The notes: generated by a model from the letters alone, not told the origin. Positions 52,089 to 62,034 are shown, numbered from the stretch's first letter. The stretch: DNA of 64,000 nucleotides from Candidatus Fermentibacterota bacterium (GCA_016928395.1 JAFGKV010000036.1:1-64000), one strand, 5' to 3'. Program-made: numbers and translations.

Positions 52089-53743
52089 ATGGTCGGACAG
52101 TGGTAGCGCATGTCGTGCGGTAAGAGAACCCTACCCCAGGATACGATGAGCGGGGGCGTGGGGGCGGAAGAGAACGTCATGACCGAATGCGAAGCACCGA
52201 GCAGATTGCTGAGTGCCTCATGGGCAACGGGCAATGCCTGGGGAAAGCGGAACACGGGCTCGGTGTCATAGTCGCTGAGAATCACCCATTGAGGGCTCGC
52301 TTTCTTTAGAGCATCGAGATCCAAAGGCGCGATCACGATGCCGAACCGTTTCTGAGACAGTGGCGGTGTGGCAAAGTAGGGCTTTCCGAACACTGCTACC
52401 ACATCGCCGGGTGCGCCATGAGATGCAAGCCATGCCGACGCCCTGTCGCGCACGTCGGGCTCCCGGAACACCCCGGCATGCCCCGCCGCCAGCATGGCTT
52501 CAGACGCCAGCGCCGCCAGCAAGAGCCCAATGCCAGCTCGCTGAACGAGCCTTGACCGCGCCTCCGCCAGGAGCCAGGCGACCAGAAGAAGCTGCAGGGG
52601 AATGATCGGCAAGGCGTATCGAGCGAATTTCAACGGTGAACGCGCCAGTTGCAGCCAGAAGAGCCCCAGGAATGCCACGACGGGTAGCCTCGCCGAACGC
52701 CAGCGCACCAGCGCACCAGCCAGGGCCAAAGCCATGATCACCGTGGTGAGAGGGGAAGTCGCGGCCGGCAAGGTCTCAAGCCAGTGATGGAGAAAGCCGG
52801 GCCGCGTGCCCAGAAAGGCCATTCCATGCCCCTGGTGCATGTGATTCCACTGCCAGGCAAGATCGGCCCTGAATGTCGGCCAGTCTAAGATCACATAGGG
52901 CGACCCCGCCACAAAGGCCAGCCCGGCGCATAGCAACCCCGGCAGCAAGGCGCTCCGTGACCGTACCGCCTGGACAAAGGGAAACGCTATCGCCGCTCCT
53001 CCATACAGCTTCACGGAACCTGCCGCTCCTGCCGCCGCGAATGCCAGGAGCAGCCCGAGGCGGCCGGGCTGCCTCTCATGCCCGACACCGGCCAGTACCG
53101 CCGAAACCAGCACCCAGAAGACAATCGCCATGTCGGGTGTCCCGAAAGCTCCGTAGAGGACTACCAACGGGGAGACCGCAAACATGAGCAGCGTTGCCGC
53201 AAAAAGTGCGAGGCTTCGGGTGACCCTTCGCAGGAGCACGGCACACAACACCAGCGATGCCAGGCCCAGTGCCCAGCTTACCCAGCGCACGATGAGATAG
53301 ACCGTGGCCAGCTCTTCGGGATTGCCGAGGTAGAACTGCCTGCTGGCCGTCAAGGTTACCACGCCCAAGAGCTGTGCGGCCCACAGTACCACGCCTATGA
53401 CATAGATATGCAGTGTGCCCCAGTGGAACCATTTGGGGTTCAGTTGCAGCCGACGGGGATCCATGCGCGAGAGCGGAATGAGCACCGAGCATTCGTCCAC
53501 CTGGTAGCTCTGGAGCGGCCCGGTCACGAAGAGGCGATCCTCGCCGCTGCCCACCACCTCACCGTAGGACGCATCGTACAAGGCCAGACGTTCCCGGGAG
53601 GGAAGGCCCCACTGTATGCCAGCCAGACTCAGCACGGCGTACACCGTCATCGACGCGAGCACTACACCCATCACGGCGCGGCAGCTGGGCTGCGGGACCT
53701 CTCGTCTTCCCGTCTCGCGTCCTGCGGCACTGTCGGGAACCAT
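52070..53743 (-). CDS. GT-C (PMT-like) membrane glycosyltransferase
   Basis: 557 residues from ATG 53743, whose first base is shared with the stop of the GT2 gene (TGATG), a translational coupling signature. About 12 transmembrane helices begin at residue 22. The first loop (about 45-95: SYQVDECSVLIPLSRMDPRRLQLNPKWFHWGTLHIY) shows a DE motif and a later WGTLHIY, as in PMT-like dolichyl-phosphate sugar enzymes. GSVKLYGGAAI is in the central region. The soluble C-terminal part starts around residue 430. Confidence 0.75.
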   Translation of the reverse strand: MVPDSAAGRETGRREVPQPSCRAVMGVVLASMTVYAVLSLAGIQWGLPSRERLALYDASYGEVVGSGEDRLFVTGPLQSYQVDECSVLIPLSRMDPRRLQLNPKWFHWGTLHIYVIGVVLWAAQLLGVVTLTASRQFYLGNPEELATVYLIVRWVSWALGLASLVLCAVLLRRVTRSLALFAATLLMFAVSPLVVLYGAFGTPDMAIVFWVLVSAVLAGVGHERQPGRLGLLLAFAAAGAAGSVKLYGGAAIAFPFVQAVRSRSALLPGLLCAGLAFVAGSPYVILDWPTFRADLAWQWNHMHQGHGMAFLGTRPGFLHHWLETLPAATSPLTTVIMALALAGALVRWRSARLPVVAFLGLFWLQLARSPLKFARYALPIIPLQLLLVAWLLAEARSRLVQRAGIGLLLAALASEAMLAAGHAGVFREPDVRDRASAWLASHGAPGDVVAVFGKPYFATPPLSQKRFGIVIAPLDLDALKKASPQWVILSDYDTEPVFRFPQALPVAHEALSNLLGASHSVMTFSSAPTPPLIVSWGRVLLPHDMRYHCPTIWIVGT

Positions 53744-54585
53744 CACGACGACCCGGCCACTGGTTCGAGGAGGCGGAAGGTGTCGGGCCTGCGCCACAGC
53801 AGAGCCCAACCATGTTTGTCATGGAACGCAACGAAACTGGCCAGATGCGCCAGTTTCTGACGGTTCAACCCGCTAACCGCGCTGTCTCGCTTGTGAAGGT
53901 GGATCATGGTGGCGCCCGGGAAATAGACGACATCCCACCCCCCCTTGTGCATCCGATAGCACCAGTCCACATCTTCGAAGTAGAGAAAGAAACGCTCATC
54001 CATCGGCCCAATGTCGGCCACTGCCGTTGCGCGAACCAGCATGCAGGACCCCAGGACCCAGTCCACATTGGCAGAGGCGCTGTGATCGTAGTCTTCCATG
54101 AGATGATCCGCATTGATCGTCGTGGCCGGCAGCACCCTCCCCAGGAAGGTTCGACGGACCAGTGCGTGCTTCAGGGTATAGAAACGGCGACAGGAAAGCT
54201 GCAGCGTTCTATCTCCGTTCTCCAGACGGGCAGCTACAATGCCACTGTGGGGATGGCTATCGGCGAAACAGACGAGGGAGCGAATGGACTGGGGCGTGGC
54301 CACCACATCGGGGTTGAGGCAGAGGTAGTAACGCCCCGTGCATCTTCTGAGCGCGAAATTGGTTGCCCGGGCCAAACCGGCATTGCGCCCCAGGGAGACG
54401 ACCGATCCCGCAGGCATGTCGGGCAAAGGGGACGATACCAGCTCCTGCGACGGGGAATTGTCGACCAGGACAATCTCGTAGACCAGGCCCGCGCACCCGC
54501 TGCCCAACGATGCGACACACCGGGCCGTTTCTGCGACGTCTTTGTAGTGTACGACAATGATGGAGACATCGGACCCGGCGCTCAT
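53743..54585 (-). CDS. GT2-family glycosyltransferase (rhamnosyl- or related transferase)
   Basis: 280 residues. VSIIVVHYKDVAETARCVASL opens a GT-A fold. EIVLVDNSPSQE and LGRNAGLARATNFALRR carry the nucleotide-sugar site, YYLCLNPDVVATP is the DXD-like metal site (NPD), and FFLYFEDVDWCYRMHKGGW is the acceptor-binding ED motif typical of the WbbL/rhamnosyltransferase group. No transmembrane helix. It lies in the glycosyltransferase island and shares a base with the following GT-C gene. It would add a sugar from a nucleotide donor, probably on the cytoplasmic side. Confidence 0.88.
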   Translation of the reverse strand: MSAGSDVSIIVVHYKDVAETARCVASLGSGCAGLVYEIVLVDNSPSQELVSSPLPDMPAGSVVSLGRNAGLARATNFALRRCTGRYYLCLNPDVVATPQSIRSLVCFADSHPHSGIVAARLENGDRTLQLSCRRFYTLKHALVRRTFLGRVLPATTINADHLMEDYDHSASANVDWVLGSCMLVRATAVADIGPMDERFFLYFEDVDWCYRMHKGGWDVVYFPGATMIHLHKRDSAVSGLNRQKLAHLASFVAFHDKHGWALLWRRPDTFRLLEPVAGSS

Positions 54586-54592
54586 GGGCTCA

Positions 54593-56053
54593 CTACCAGG
54601 GCCGGGTGAAGCGGGTCACGGTGAGGGCTGCTTCGGACGGCTCTCTGCGAAGCACAAGCCGACGGACCTGCCGCTCCAGAGAAGCAAGTCGCACGAACTC
54701 GTGCTCAGGTCCCGTGTCATAGTGCTCCCTCAACCATGCCTCCGCATCAAAGGTGATGTCGTGCCGCTGCTGGTCGGCCCGGTCTCTCTGGACGAGCCAC
54801 ACGACGGCGGCAGCCTTCCCCGCCAGTTCCTCGGTGGTGCGTTCACCGGGGCGGACAAGCTGGAAACGTAATCCTTGGCCGTAGTGCAGCAGCGGATACT
54901 CCTCGGTGGTCACCACCAGCTTATCGGGTTCAGTGTCATCGCGGATAAGCTGCACTACTTGGCGCCACGGCACCACATAGGCAGGGTTGTGGAAATCGAC
55001 ACCTCTCACGAGATTCACAATCCCACCGGCGTATCCCAACGCTACTCCCGCCAGAGCGACGACGCCCCACTTCCCCACCCGCTGGGCACCGGCAGCCAGC
55101 AGAACTGCCCACACCGGTGCCAGGAAGAGAAGCCTGCTGGGCAAATAGGCCAGGGGAAGAGACCGTGCTACGAGGGAAACAACCAGCAACGATACCACCA
55201 CGCCGGAGGCCAGCGTTACCTGGAGCAAGGGTGGCCTGCGGGCTCGCAAAACCAGAAACCAGGATGAGGCCAACAGCGGCACGCTGAACCACCAGTGCCA
55301 CGGCAGAATGGTTTCCGAGGCAGCCAGCACATAGAGCGGATAGCACGCTCCCCATACGGCCGTACGCCAATCGCCGAAAAACGATGCACGCTCCCCCCAG
55401 AGGATCATACCTCTGGTCTGGTGCAGCACCAAGGCCGCCAAGGGCGCCAGGAACACAGCAGCCAGCATGGTCGCGGCGGCCCATCGCAGAACGCATCGAC
55501 GGTGGTACGCCACCACCCATACCATCTGCGTCACGAACGCGGCAGCAAGCGTGAGGTAGTTGGTGTACCCGGCTAAGGCCAACATGAACCCGTTGAGCAC
55601 CCACCGCGTTGCACTGTCACGGCGAAGGGCAAAGACAAAGGTCAGCAGCGTTGCAACAAAGACAAGTGCCGAGAGCCCGTAATACCGTGCCATGCCGCAG
55701 AACAGCAACCAGAATGGAGACAATCCCAGGAACACGGCCGCAGTCCCTGGACGGGTAACTCCCACCACCCGAGCCAATGACACGGTCAAGAGGATCGTGG
55801 CAGCGGCTGCCAAGACAGAAAGACTGCGCACCGCATATTCACCATAACCGAACAGCCGGATCCACCCGTGGAGTATGAGGAAGTACAACGGCGGATGGAA
55901 ATCTGCGCCTTTGCCGCGGAGAATGTCGCCCGTGGATTCCGACGCACCCTCCAGGCTCCCGATCTCGTCACCCCAGTAGTCCAGGCGTCCTGCCTGGATA
56001 CAGGTCAAGACAGTCCAGACCACCAGGAGAAGAAGACCACCGCGCACGTTCAC
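54593..56053 (-). CDS. GT-C (PMT/ArnT-like) membrane glycosyltransferase
   Basis: 486 residues from GTG 56053, overlapping the upstream stop (GTGA). The open frame extends to 56260 inside the radical SAM gene. About 10-11 membrane helices. YWGDEIGSLEGASESTGDILRGKGADFHPPLYFLILHGW holds the DE motif and HPPLYF, the classical ArnT/PMT catalytic loop; MARYYGLSAL follows as in the family. The soluble C-terminal domain (about 365-480) is likely extracytoplasmic. It is followed after 7 bases by the GT2 gene. Confidence 0.8.
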   Translation of the reverse strand: MNVRGGLLLLVVWTVLTCIQAGRLDYWGDEIGSLEGASESTGDILRGKGADFHPPLYFLILHGWIRLFGYGEYAVRSLSVLAAAATILLTVSLARVVGVTRPGTAAVFLGLSPFWLLFCGMARYYGLSALVFVATLLTFVFALRRDSATRWVLNGFMLALAGYTNYLTLAAAFVTQMVWVVAYHRRCVLRWAAATMLAAVFLAPLAALVLHQTRGMILWGERASFFGDWRTAVWGACYPLYVLAASETILPWHWWFSVPLLASSWFLVLRARRPPLLQVTLASGVVVSLLVVSLVARSLPLAYLPSRLLFLAPVWAVLLAAGAQRVGKWGVVALAGVALGYAGGIVNLVRGVDFHNPAYVVPWRQVVQLIRDDTEPDKLVVTTEEYPLLHYGQGLRFQLVRPGERTTEELAGKAAAVVWLVQRDRADQQRHDITFDAEAWLREHYDTGPEHEFVRLASLERQVRRLVLRREPSEAALTVTRFTRPW

Positions 56054-57519
56054 CCGCCGCGAATCGCCCGCAGTTCGTTGATGATGATCTTGACGCCCTT
56101 TTTGGCCACGTAGCCCAGGTCGCCGAGGTTCAGGTGGCCCGACCGGAGCATGAGCTTGGCGCGCAGAAGGGATCCTCTGCTCTTGGCGTGGGCCATGTCG
56201 GCGTCGCTGACCCCTGGAAGCTGCATGACGAAGGAATCGTCGGTGAGCCACTTGGACCACGCTCCCCGGAGATCGGGCTTGATCAAGTTATGGCGCAGAG
56301 CGATATCGTAGAGCTTCGATCCGGGGTACGGCGTGGTCACCGACCAACCGATGTAGTCAAGCAGTCTGTCGTCTGCCAGGCGTGACACAAAGTCCAGCGT
56401 GGCCTGTGTCTCCCTGACACCCTCATAGCACAGGCGCCCGTGTTCCTCCCACACATTGAACAGCATGAACAGGCCGTGAACCCTGATGCCGTGATCCTTG
56501 AGAACCGAGCATGCTGCTCTGACCTGGTCCAGGGTAATGCCCTTTCCGATACCCTGAAGGGTCCGCTCGTTGCCGCTCTCTATGCCAAGATGCACATACC
56601 AGCATCCCGCCCGCGCCATAGCGGCCACCAAGTCGGGCGGGAGTGGGTGGGCTCGCACCTGGGTCTTCCAGGTCATCCCCAGGCGTCGGTCCGCCAGCGC
56701 GGAAGCGATGCCCATGGCCGCGGGTATGTTGGCATTGAACTCGTCGGCATGGTCGAAGGTCTCGCGGATGCCAAAATCCTCGGAGAGCCGCTGAAACTCT
56801 TTCACCACATTGTCCGGAGATCGAGTTCGGACAGAGGGACGGCCGAGCTTCCAGACCATGTTGGAACAGAATGTGCACGAGAAGGGACACCCCCTGCTCA
56901 GCACCATCGAGGTCTCCGGCCTCTGCTTGGCCAGATAGAACCCCCGATAGCGGCGGAGGTCGACCAGATCGCGGGCCGGCGTGGCGACGTCGTCCAGCGG
57001 CGTGATATGGGCCCTGGGCTGGTTCACCACCGCAATCCCGTCTTGACGCCACGCGATACCGTCTATGCGTGGCGCCACCGTGCCCCACGGGGCGCCCGAC
57101 AACCAGGCCTCGGTAACCTCCACCAGTGTTCTCTCGCCCTCGCCCCGTACGACAACGTCGATGCTGCCGGTGCCCAATGCCTCTTCAGGAAGGGCCGTGA
57201 CGTGGGGACCACCGGCGGCTATCTTCACGTAGGGAAACGCCTCCTTGGTGCATCGAGCCATCGCGTAGGCACCCTCGGCAGCCGTTGTGTAGAAGGACAA
57301 TCCCAAGAAGTCAGGCCTGAAATCCTCCACCGCTCGCCACGTGTCATCGTAACCTTCCCGGAGACCGTCGATCACGGCAACCTCCAGGTCGGGAAACGCG
57401 GCCCTTAAGGCCGATGCAAGATACAAGACTCCAAGGGGAGGGGCCATTTCCTCGCCCAGCTCGCCCAGCCGGGGGATCTTCACCGGCGGAGCGAACAGCA
57501 GCAAGAAACGTTTCGCCAC
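56050..57519 (-). CDS. B12-binding-domain radical SAM enzyme
   Basis: 489 residues from GTG 57519 with AGGAGG just upstream; the longer open frame is a shadow through the cyclophilin gene. Residues 1-150 form a cobalamin-binding Rossmann-like domain (RPDFLGLSFYTTAAEGAY, IAAGGPHVTALPEEAL, VVVRGEGERTL). SRGCPFSCTFCSN (about 220) gives the CxxxCxxC [4Fe-4S] site, followed by GxESGNERTL and GLFMLFNV of the radical SAM barrel. The class includes enzymes that modify lipids, polyketides and glycan precursors. First gene of the GT-C island, co-oriented and overlapping the next; it probably modifies a lipid or sugar used by the transferases. Function inferred from context. Confidence 0.9.
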   Translation of the reverse strand: MAKRFLLLFAPPVKIPRLGELGEEMAPPLGVLYLASALRAAFPDLEVAVIDGLREGYDDTWRAVEDFRPDFLGLSFYTTAAEGAYAMARCTKEAFPYVKIAAGGPHVTALPEEALGTGSIDVVVRGEGERTLVEVTEAWLSGAPWGTVAPRIDGIAWRQDGIAVVNQPRAHITPLDDVATPARDLVDLRRYRGFYLAKQRPETSMVLSRGCPFSCTFCSNMVWKLGRPSVRTRSPDNVVKEFQRLSEDFGIRETFDHADEFNANIPAAMGIASALADRRLGMTWKTQVRAHPLPPDLVAAMARAGCWYVHLGIESGNERTLQGIGKGITLDQVRAACSVLKDHGIRVHGLFMLFNVWEEHGRLCYEGVRETQATLDFVSRLADDRLLDYIGWSVTTPYPGSKLYDIALRHNLIKPDLRGAWSKWLTDDSFVMQLPGVSDADMAHAKSRGSLLRAKLMLRSGHLNLGDLGYVAKKGVKIIINELRAIRGG

Positions 57520-57531
57520 AGCGGACCTCCT

Positions 57532-57566
57532 GCACGGGGACCCCTCGAAAGGAGGGGTCCGCGTGC
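57532..57566 (-). terminator. Long hairpin between the cyclophilin stop and the radical SAM ribosome-binding site
   Basis: A 9-bp stem (57538-57546 with 57552-57560, loop 5 bases) is extended by GCACG/CGTGC (57532-57536 with 57562-57566) across one G/G mismatch. It starts right after the cyclophilin stop and ends just before the AGGAGG of the radical SAM gene. Without a U-tract it may be an attenuator or 3'-stabilising stem. Confidence 0.5.
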
Positions 57567-58181
57567 CTATTGGGCGACTACCGTCGCCTTCTCGATCACC
57601 ACAGGTGTCACCGGCACATCCCTGTGTCCGCCCACGCCATGAGTCGGCACGGCCCGAATGGCGTCGACCACGTCCATGCCGTCCTTCACCCTGCCAAACA
57701 CGGCGTAACCGTACTGGTCCGGCCCCTGGTAGTCGAGATTTGGATTGTCCACAACATTGATGAAGAACTGACTCGTAGCGCTGTCGACGACATTGGTGCG
57801 GGCCATGGCGAGGGTCCCCCGCACATTCGACAGGCCATTGGTCGCCTCGTTCCGAATCGGAGGCCGGGTCGGCTTCTGGCTCATGTCTGAAGTGAAGCCA
57901 CCTCCCTGGATCATGAAATCTCTGATGACGCGGTGGAATACCGTGCCGTCGTAGTGGCCGCTGGCGACGTAACTCAGGAAGTTCTCGACGCAAAGCGGTG
58001 CTTTCTGGCGATCCAGTTCGATGGTAATGACCCCCATGGTGGTAGCCAAGGTCACCACCGGACGTGACACACCGGCAGCCAACGGCTCCGGGGCAGGACG
58101 ATCGGCGGTCGCCGGGGGTTGATCCTTCGGACAGGCGGTCACCAGAACCACCAGAATGAGCGCGTACCAAAGGTGTCGCAT
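57567..58181 (-). CDS. Peptidyl-prolyl cis-trans isomerase, cyclophilin type, lipoprotein
   Basis: 204 residues. Hydrophobic N-terminus and LVTACPKD lipobox (Cys about 17) make it a membrane-anchored periplasmic protein. A Pro-rich linker precedes the cyclophilin domain (about 42-200): [68 protein letters not shown] and [19 protein letters not shown]. These are the family's active-site and core motifs; the catalytic Arg (FHR) is present. It would help fold envelope proteins. It is upstream of the radical SAM gene, separated by a hairpin. Confidence 0.93.
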   Translation of the reverse strand: MRHLWYALILVVLVTACPKDQPPATADRPAPEPLAAGVSRPVVTLATTMGVITIELDRQKAPLCVENFLSYVASGHYDGTVFHRVIRDFMIQGGGFTSDMSQKPTRPPIRNEATNGLSNVRGTLAMARTNVVDSATSQFFINVVDNPNLDYQGPDQYGYAVFGRVKDGMDVVDAIRAVPTHGVGGHRDVPVTPVVIEKATVVAQ

Positions 58182-58232
58182 ACGACCTCCTCTGTCATGT
58201 GAGTGCCACGCACCACGATTCTCGTGTGCATA

Positions 58233-59459
58233 CTATGTCCCGCCGGCATACCGGCGAGTTGCCAGGACAAACGTCTCGAGATCCGCCAGACTCGGTGCCT
58301 CAATGCCCCGATGGCCAAGCGCCGTGAGGTCGGGCACCGTGCCCTGGAACACACCGGGACACCCGAAATGTGCCAACCACTCGCTGAGGGTCCGGTCCCA
58401 TGCGCCGACCCGCCACAGGAGGGTTGCCGAACTGAGCAGCGCCGGGCCGTGCAATCCTGCGGCCATGCTCTCACCGGCATGGCGTGCCCAGCGGGTCAGC
58501 GTCACACAGGAACCGCGCCTCGTGAGAGAATCCACATCAGCCATGGCGCCGACCAGGAGGGCCGCCGCCTGGGGACGCAGATGCTCACCCAGGGTATCCA
58601 CCATCGTCAGTACCGTTGCCGTCATGGCCTGGGGAGACGACAGCCAGGACAGCAGATCGCTGTCCTTGTTCCAACCCACGGCCAAACGGTACGTGGTCAG
58701 AATGTCCATGCCCGTCCCATCACGGCAGCGGTACCCTCCCGTTGCCGCGTCCAGGAGATGCTCATCACAGACGAGACGAAACTCCCTGTCCCATTCGGGC
58801 TCCCACCCGATGAGATCGTGGGTGATGAACCGAAGCCACGGCAGCCAGGCCGCATCTCGAACGGGCCACGCAAGGCCTGCGCGAGATGCGGCGTCATAGG
58901 TCGCAGCCATGACCGATCGGGCCGCTTCCTTTCGATGCACGATGGTCAGGAAGATCAGCGGATGAACATCCTCCAAGAGGGAACGGTCCCACCTCAGAAT
59001 GCGAAGGGCTTCCGCAGTCTCACCCACGGCAAGCCACAACGGTGCCTCGGGGTGAACCCATGCTCCTGTAACATCATTCTGGCGTGCGGCCAGCCATGCG
59101 GCCAAATCCTCCAGTGTCTGGGGCTGTCGCCGCCGCGCCGTGCGCGCCCTAGAATACTCCTTTCGCCACAGTGTCAGGACATGTTCGGTCATGACCGGAT
59201 CATCATCCGCCAGGCGGGACCATTCCGCCCACCGGCCGAATTGCCTTGCTGCCAAGTCGCCGTGCACCGTACCCAGCGCTACGCATGACGCATGGAGCCG
59301 ATGCGCCCGGCGTCCTTGCGCGTGAAGATACTCACTCCTGAGCACTTCCCGTTCCTCGGGGGGGAGCTTTAGGAATGCCTCGGTACCGAACCGCGCTCTC
59401 TCAGTGGAGCACCCCATGGCCAAGGTTGCAGCCAAAACTCCCGTGGCAATCGCTCTCAC
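58233..59459 (-). CDS. Lipoprotein of unknown function, helical
   Basis: 408 residues from GTG 59459, preceded by GGGGAGA. Signal with lipobox AMGCSTE, Cys about residue 17. The rest is mostly alpha-helical with many Trp and Leu (WAEWSRLADDDP, WLPWLRFITHDLIGWEPEWDREF). No known family or catalytic motif is recognised; it could be an all-alpha (TPR or (alpha/alpha)-barrel-like) protein. The gene is 51 bases upstream of the cyclophilin gene and 60 bases after leuS, in the same orientation. Confidence 0.65.
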   Translation of the reverse strand: MRAIATGVLAATLAMGCSTERARFGTEAFLKLPPEEREVLRSEYLHAQGRRAHRLHASCVALGTVHGDLAARQFGRWAEWSRLADDDPVMTEHVLTLWRKEYSRARTARRRQPQTLEDLAAWLAARQNDVTGAWVHPEAPLWLAVGETAEALRILRWDRSLLEDVHPLIFLTIVHRKEAARSVMAATYDAASRAGLAWPVRDAAWLPWLRFITHDLIGWEPEWDREFRLVCDEHLLDAATGGYRCRDGTGMDILTTYRLAVGWNKDSDLLSWLSSPQAMTATVLTMVDTLGEHLRPQAAALLVGAMADVDSLTRRGSCVTLTRWARHAGESMAAGLHGPALLSSATLLWRVGAWDRTLSEWLAHFGCPGVFQGTVPDLTALGHRGIEAPSLADLETFVLATRRYAGGT

Positions 59460-59519
59460 CGGGTTCTCCCCACGCGTGCCATTGTCTCTCGGAAAGCGGT
59501 GCCGCGACAGACGAGAAGC

Positions 59520-62024
59520 CTATGCGCTGACAAGGCTCAAGAGCCTGTCCTGAACGTAGACCACCCGTGCCGGGAGCGCACCGCCCATGTAGCGCGCCAC
59601 CGTGGGGAGAAGCAGTGCCTGGGCCACCACCTCCTCCTGTGACGCGCCGGCGGGAACCTGCAGCTTGTCACGGATCTTGCCGTTGACCTGCACCATCACC
59701 AGCGTCATGGCCCTGACCAAGGCATCTTCGTCCCACTTTGGCCACGCCTGGCGGTGAACACTGCCGGACCTGCCCATGTACTCCCAAAGCTCCTCGGAGA
59801 TGAATGGCGTCATGGGAGAGAGCAACCTGACCAAAGACTCGATGGCGAAACCCCACGTCGAGCCCAGGGCCGTTCGTCGTTCTCTCAGGGAGTAGAGATA
59901 GTTCAAGAACTCCATCAAGGCTGCCACCGCGGTATTGAACTCGAAGTTGTCGATATCGAGGCTCACCTTCCTGATGGTCTTGTGAACATGGTAGGCCAAA
60001 TCCCGTGCGTGTTCGTCGTAGGGTTCCGGCCCTGGCACGCCGTCATCTGCAGATTCCACCACTAAGGACCACACCCGTTTGAGAAACCGGTGCACACCCG
60101 CAATACCGCTCTCCTGCCATGCCACATCGGTTTCAAAAGGCCCGATGAAGAGCAGGAACAGACGCAGCGCATCCGCTCCGTAGCGCTGGGCCATCTGGTC
60201 CGGCGTGACCACGTTGCCCAGAGATTTGGACATCTTCCGGCCGTCCTCCCCGAGCATCATTCCCTGATTCTTCAGCACCGTGAAAGGCTCATCAAAATCG
60301 ACCAGTCCCGCATCGTACATGACTTTTGTCCAGAACCTGGCATACAACAGGTGCATGACGGCATGCTCGGCCCCGCCCACATACAGATCAACCGGGAGCC
60401 AGTAGGCCAGGGCCTCTGGGTCAACCGGGCCCTCGCTGTACCCGGGGGAGGCAAAGCGGAGGAAATACCACGATGAACAGGCGAAACCGTCCATGGTGTC
60501 GGTCTCGCGAGCCGCGGGACCCCCGCACGACGGACACGGGGTGCGCACCCATTCCTCGCACCGGGCCAGAGGAGAACGCCCGCTCTCGTCGGGCTCGAAG
60601 TCTACGAGGTCAGGCAGGTGCACGGGAAGCTGCTCTTCGGGAACCGGGACAGCGCCGCAGGATGGGCAGTGGACGATCGGGATGGGCGCGCCCCAGTAGC
60701 GCTGGCGGCTTATGAGCCAGTCGTGAATCCGGTAGTCCGTGGTCAAGCACCCGAACCCCTCATGCTCGGCATAAACCCCCATGCGCTGCATGGCCTCATG
60801 GGATTCTAGGCCGCTGAAAGGGCCGCTGTTCACCAGGACTCCCGGCTCCTCGCTGGCGTGATCCAGATCGCCGTGGACCACTCCGTCCGGCGAGATGACC
60901 TCTCGAATGGGGAGAGTGTAACGGCGAGCAAAGGCGAAATCACGACGATCATGGGCAGGCACCGCCATGATCGCACCGGTGCCATAGTCGGGAAGCACAT
61001 AGTCGGCCACGAAGAGGGGAATCCCCTCCTGGTTAAAGGGGTTTATCGCGTAGGCACCGGTGAAGACGCCGGTCTTCTCCCTGTCATCCGCAGCCTTGCG
61101 CTCGGTGTCGGTCTTCTTGACTGCCTGGGCCACATAGCTGCGCACGGCAGCGTCTTGATCAGCGGTGGTGGCAATCTCCACGACCGGGTGCTCAGGAGCC
61201 ACGACGCAGAAGGTCGCGCCGTAGATTGTGTCAATCCTTGTGGTGAACACGGGCAGGTCGTGCTGCCTACCGTGCACATCGACAACCGTGAAGACGATCC
61301 GTGCGCCCTCCGACTTGCCGATCCAGTTCCGCTGCATGGCCTTGATGCCTTCAGGCCAGACCACGCGATCAAGCCCTTCCAGCAACCGGTCGGCGTAGCC
61401 CGTGATCTTGAAGTACCACTGCTTCAATTGCTTGCGCGTGAGCTCTGTCTCACAGCGCCAGCACTGACCCGACGATGCCTGCTCGTTGGACAGCACGATC
61501 CTACACCGGGGGCACCACCATTGCGGATGAACATCTTGGTATGCCAGCCCGCGCTTGAACAGGAGCAGGAAAAACCACTGCGTCCAGCGGTAGTAGGCCG
61601 GATCACTGCTGAAGACCTCCCGGCTCCAGTCGTATGAAAGCTCGAAAACGTCCATCTGGCGGCGGTAGTTGGCCGCGTTCCGTGCGGTGGTGACCGCAGG
61701 ATGCTGGTGTACGCGTATGGCATATTCCTCAGCCGGCTGCCCAAAGGCATCCCACCCCATGGGATGCAACACATTGTAGCCCTCCAGGCGCCGTTTCCGG
61801 CAGACCACATCGGTGGGCACATAGTTCTTTCCGTGGCCAACCGACAGCCCCGATCCCGAAGGGTAGGGGAAGAAGTCCAGGCAGTACAGCTTCGGCCGGT
61901 CTGGCTCGCACGGGGTCGAGTAGAGTCCGGCTTCTCGCCACCGCGGGCGCCACTTGGCCTCCATGGCCGCGAAGTCATAACGCGGGGACACTACGCTAGG
62001 CCTCGTTTGATCTGCACAGTTCAT
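59520..62024 (-). CDS. leuS: Leucyl-tRNA synthetase
   Basis: 834 residues from ATG 62024; the open frame begins at 62237 within the neighbour. Key elements are in order: FFPYPSGSGLSVGHGKNY (the HIGH motif appears as VGHGKN), a zinc-like CPRC ... CWRC, the CP1 editing domain (about 220-410; TTRIDTIYGATF with the conserved T-rich region, VPAHDRRDFAFA with the editing Asp) and FTVLKNQGMMLGEDGRKMSKSLGN (KMSKS). The anticodon-binding helix bundle and a short C-terminal VMVQVNGKIRDKLQVP domain complete the protein. It charges tRNA-Leu. Confidence 0.96.
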   Translation of the reverse strand: MNCADQTRPSVVSPRYDFAAMEAKWRPRWREAGLYSTPCEPDRPKLYCLDFFPYPSGSGLSVGHGKNYVPTDVVCRKRRLEGYNVLHPMGWDAFGQPAEEYAIRVHQHPAVTTARNAANYRRQMDVFELSYDWSREVFSSDPAYYRWTQWFFLLLFKRGLAYQDVHPQWWCPRCRIVLSNEQASSGQCWRCETELTRKQLKQWYFKITGYADRLLEGLDRVVWPEGIKAMQRNWIGKSEGARIVFTVVDVHGRQHDLPVFTTRIDTIYGATFCVVAPEHPVVEIATTADQDAAVRSYVAQAVKKTDTERKAADDREKTGVFTGAYAINPFNQEGIPLFVADYVLPDYGTGAIMAVPAHDRRDFAFARRYTLPIREVISPDGVVHGDLDHASEEPGVLVNSGPFSGLESHEAMQRMGVYAEHEGFGCLTTDYRIHDWLISRQRYWGAPIPIVHCPSCGAVPVPEEQLPVHLPDLVDFEPDESGRSPLARCEEWVRTPCPSCGGPAARETDTMDGFACSSWYFLRFASPGYSEGPVDPEALAYWLPVDLYVGGAEHAVMHLLYARFWTKVMYDAGLVDFDEPFTVLKNQGMMLGEDGRKMSKSLGNVVTPDQMAQRYGADALRLFLLFIGPFETDVAWQESGIAGVHRFLKRVWSLVVESADDGVPGPEPYDEHARDLAYHVHKTIRKVSLDIDNFEFNTAVAALMEFLNYLYSLRERRTALGSTWGFAIESLVRLLSPMTPFISEELWEYMGRSGSVHRQAWPKWDEDALVRAMTLVMVQVNGKIRDKLQVPAGASQEEVVAQALLLPTVARYMGGALPARVVYVQDRLLSLVSA

Positions 62025-62034
62025 ACCCCCCACG

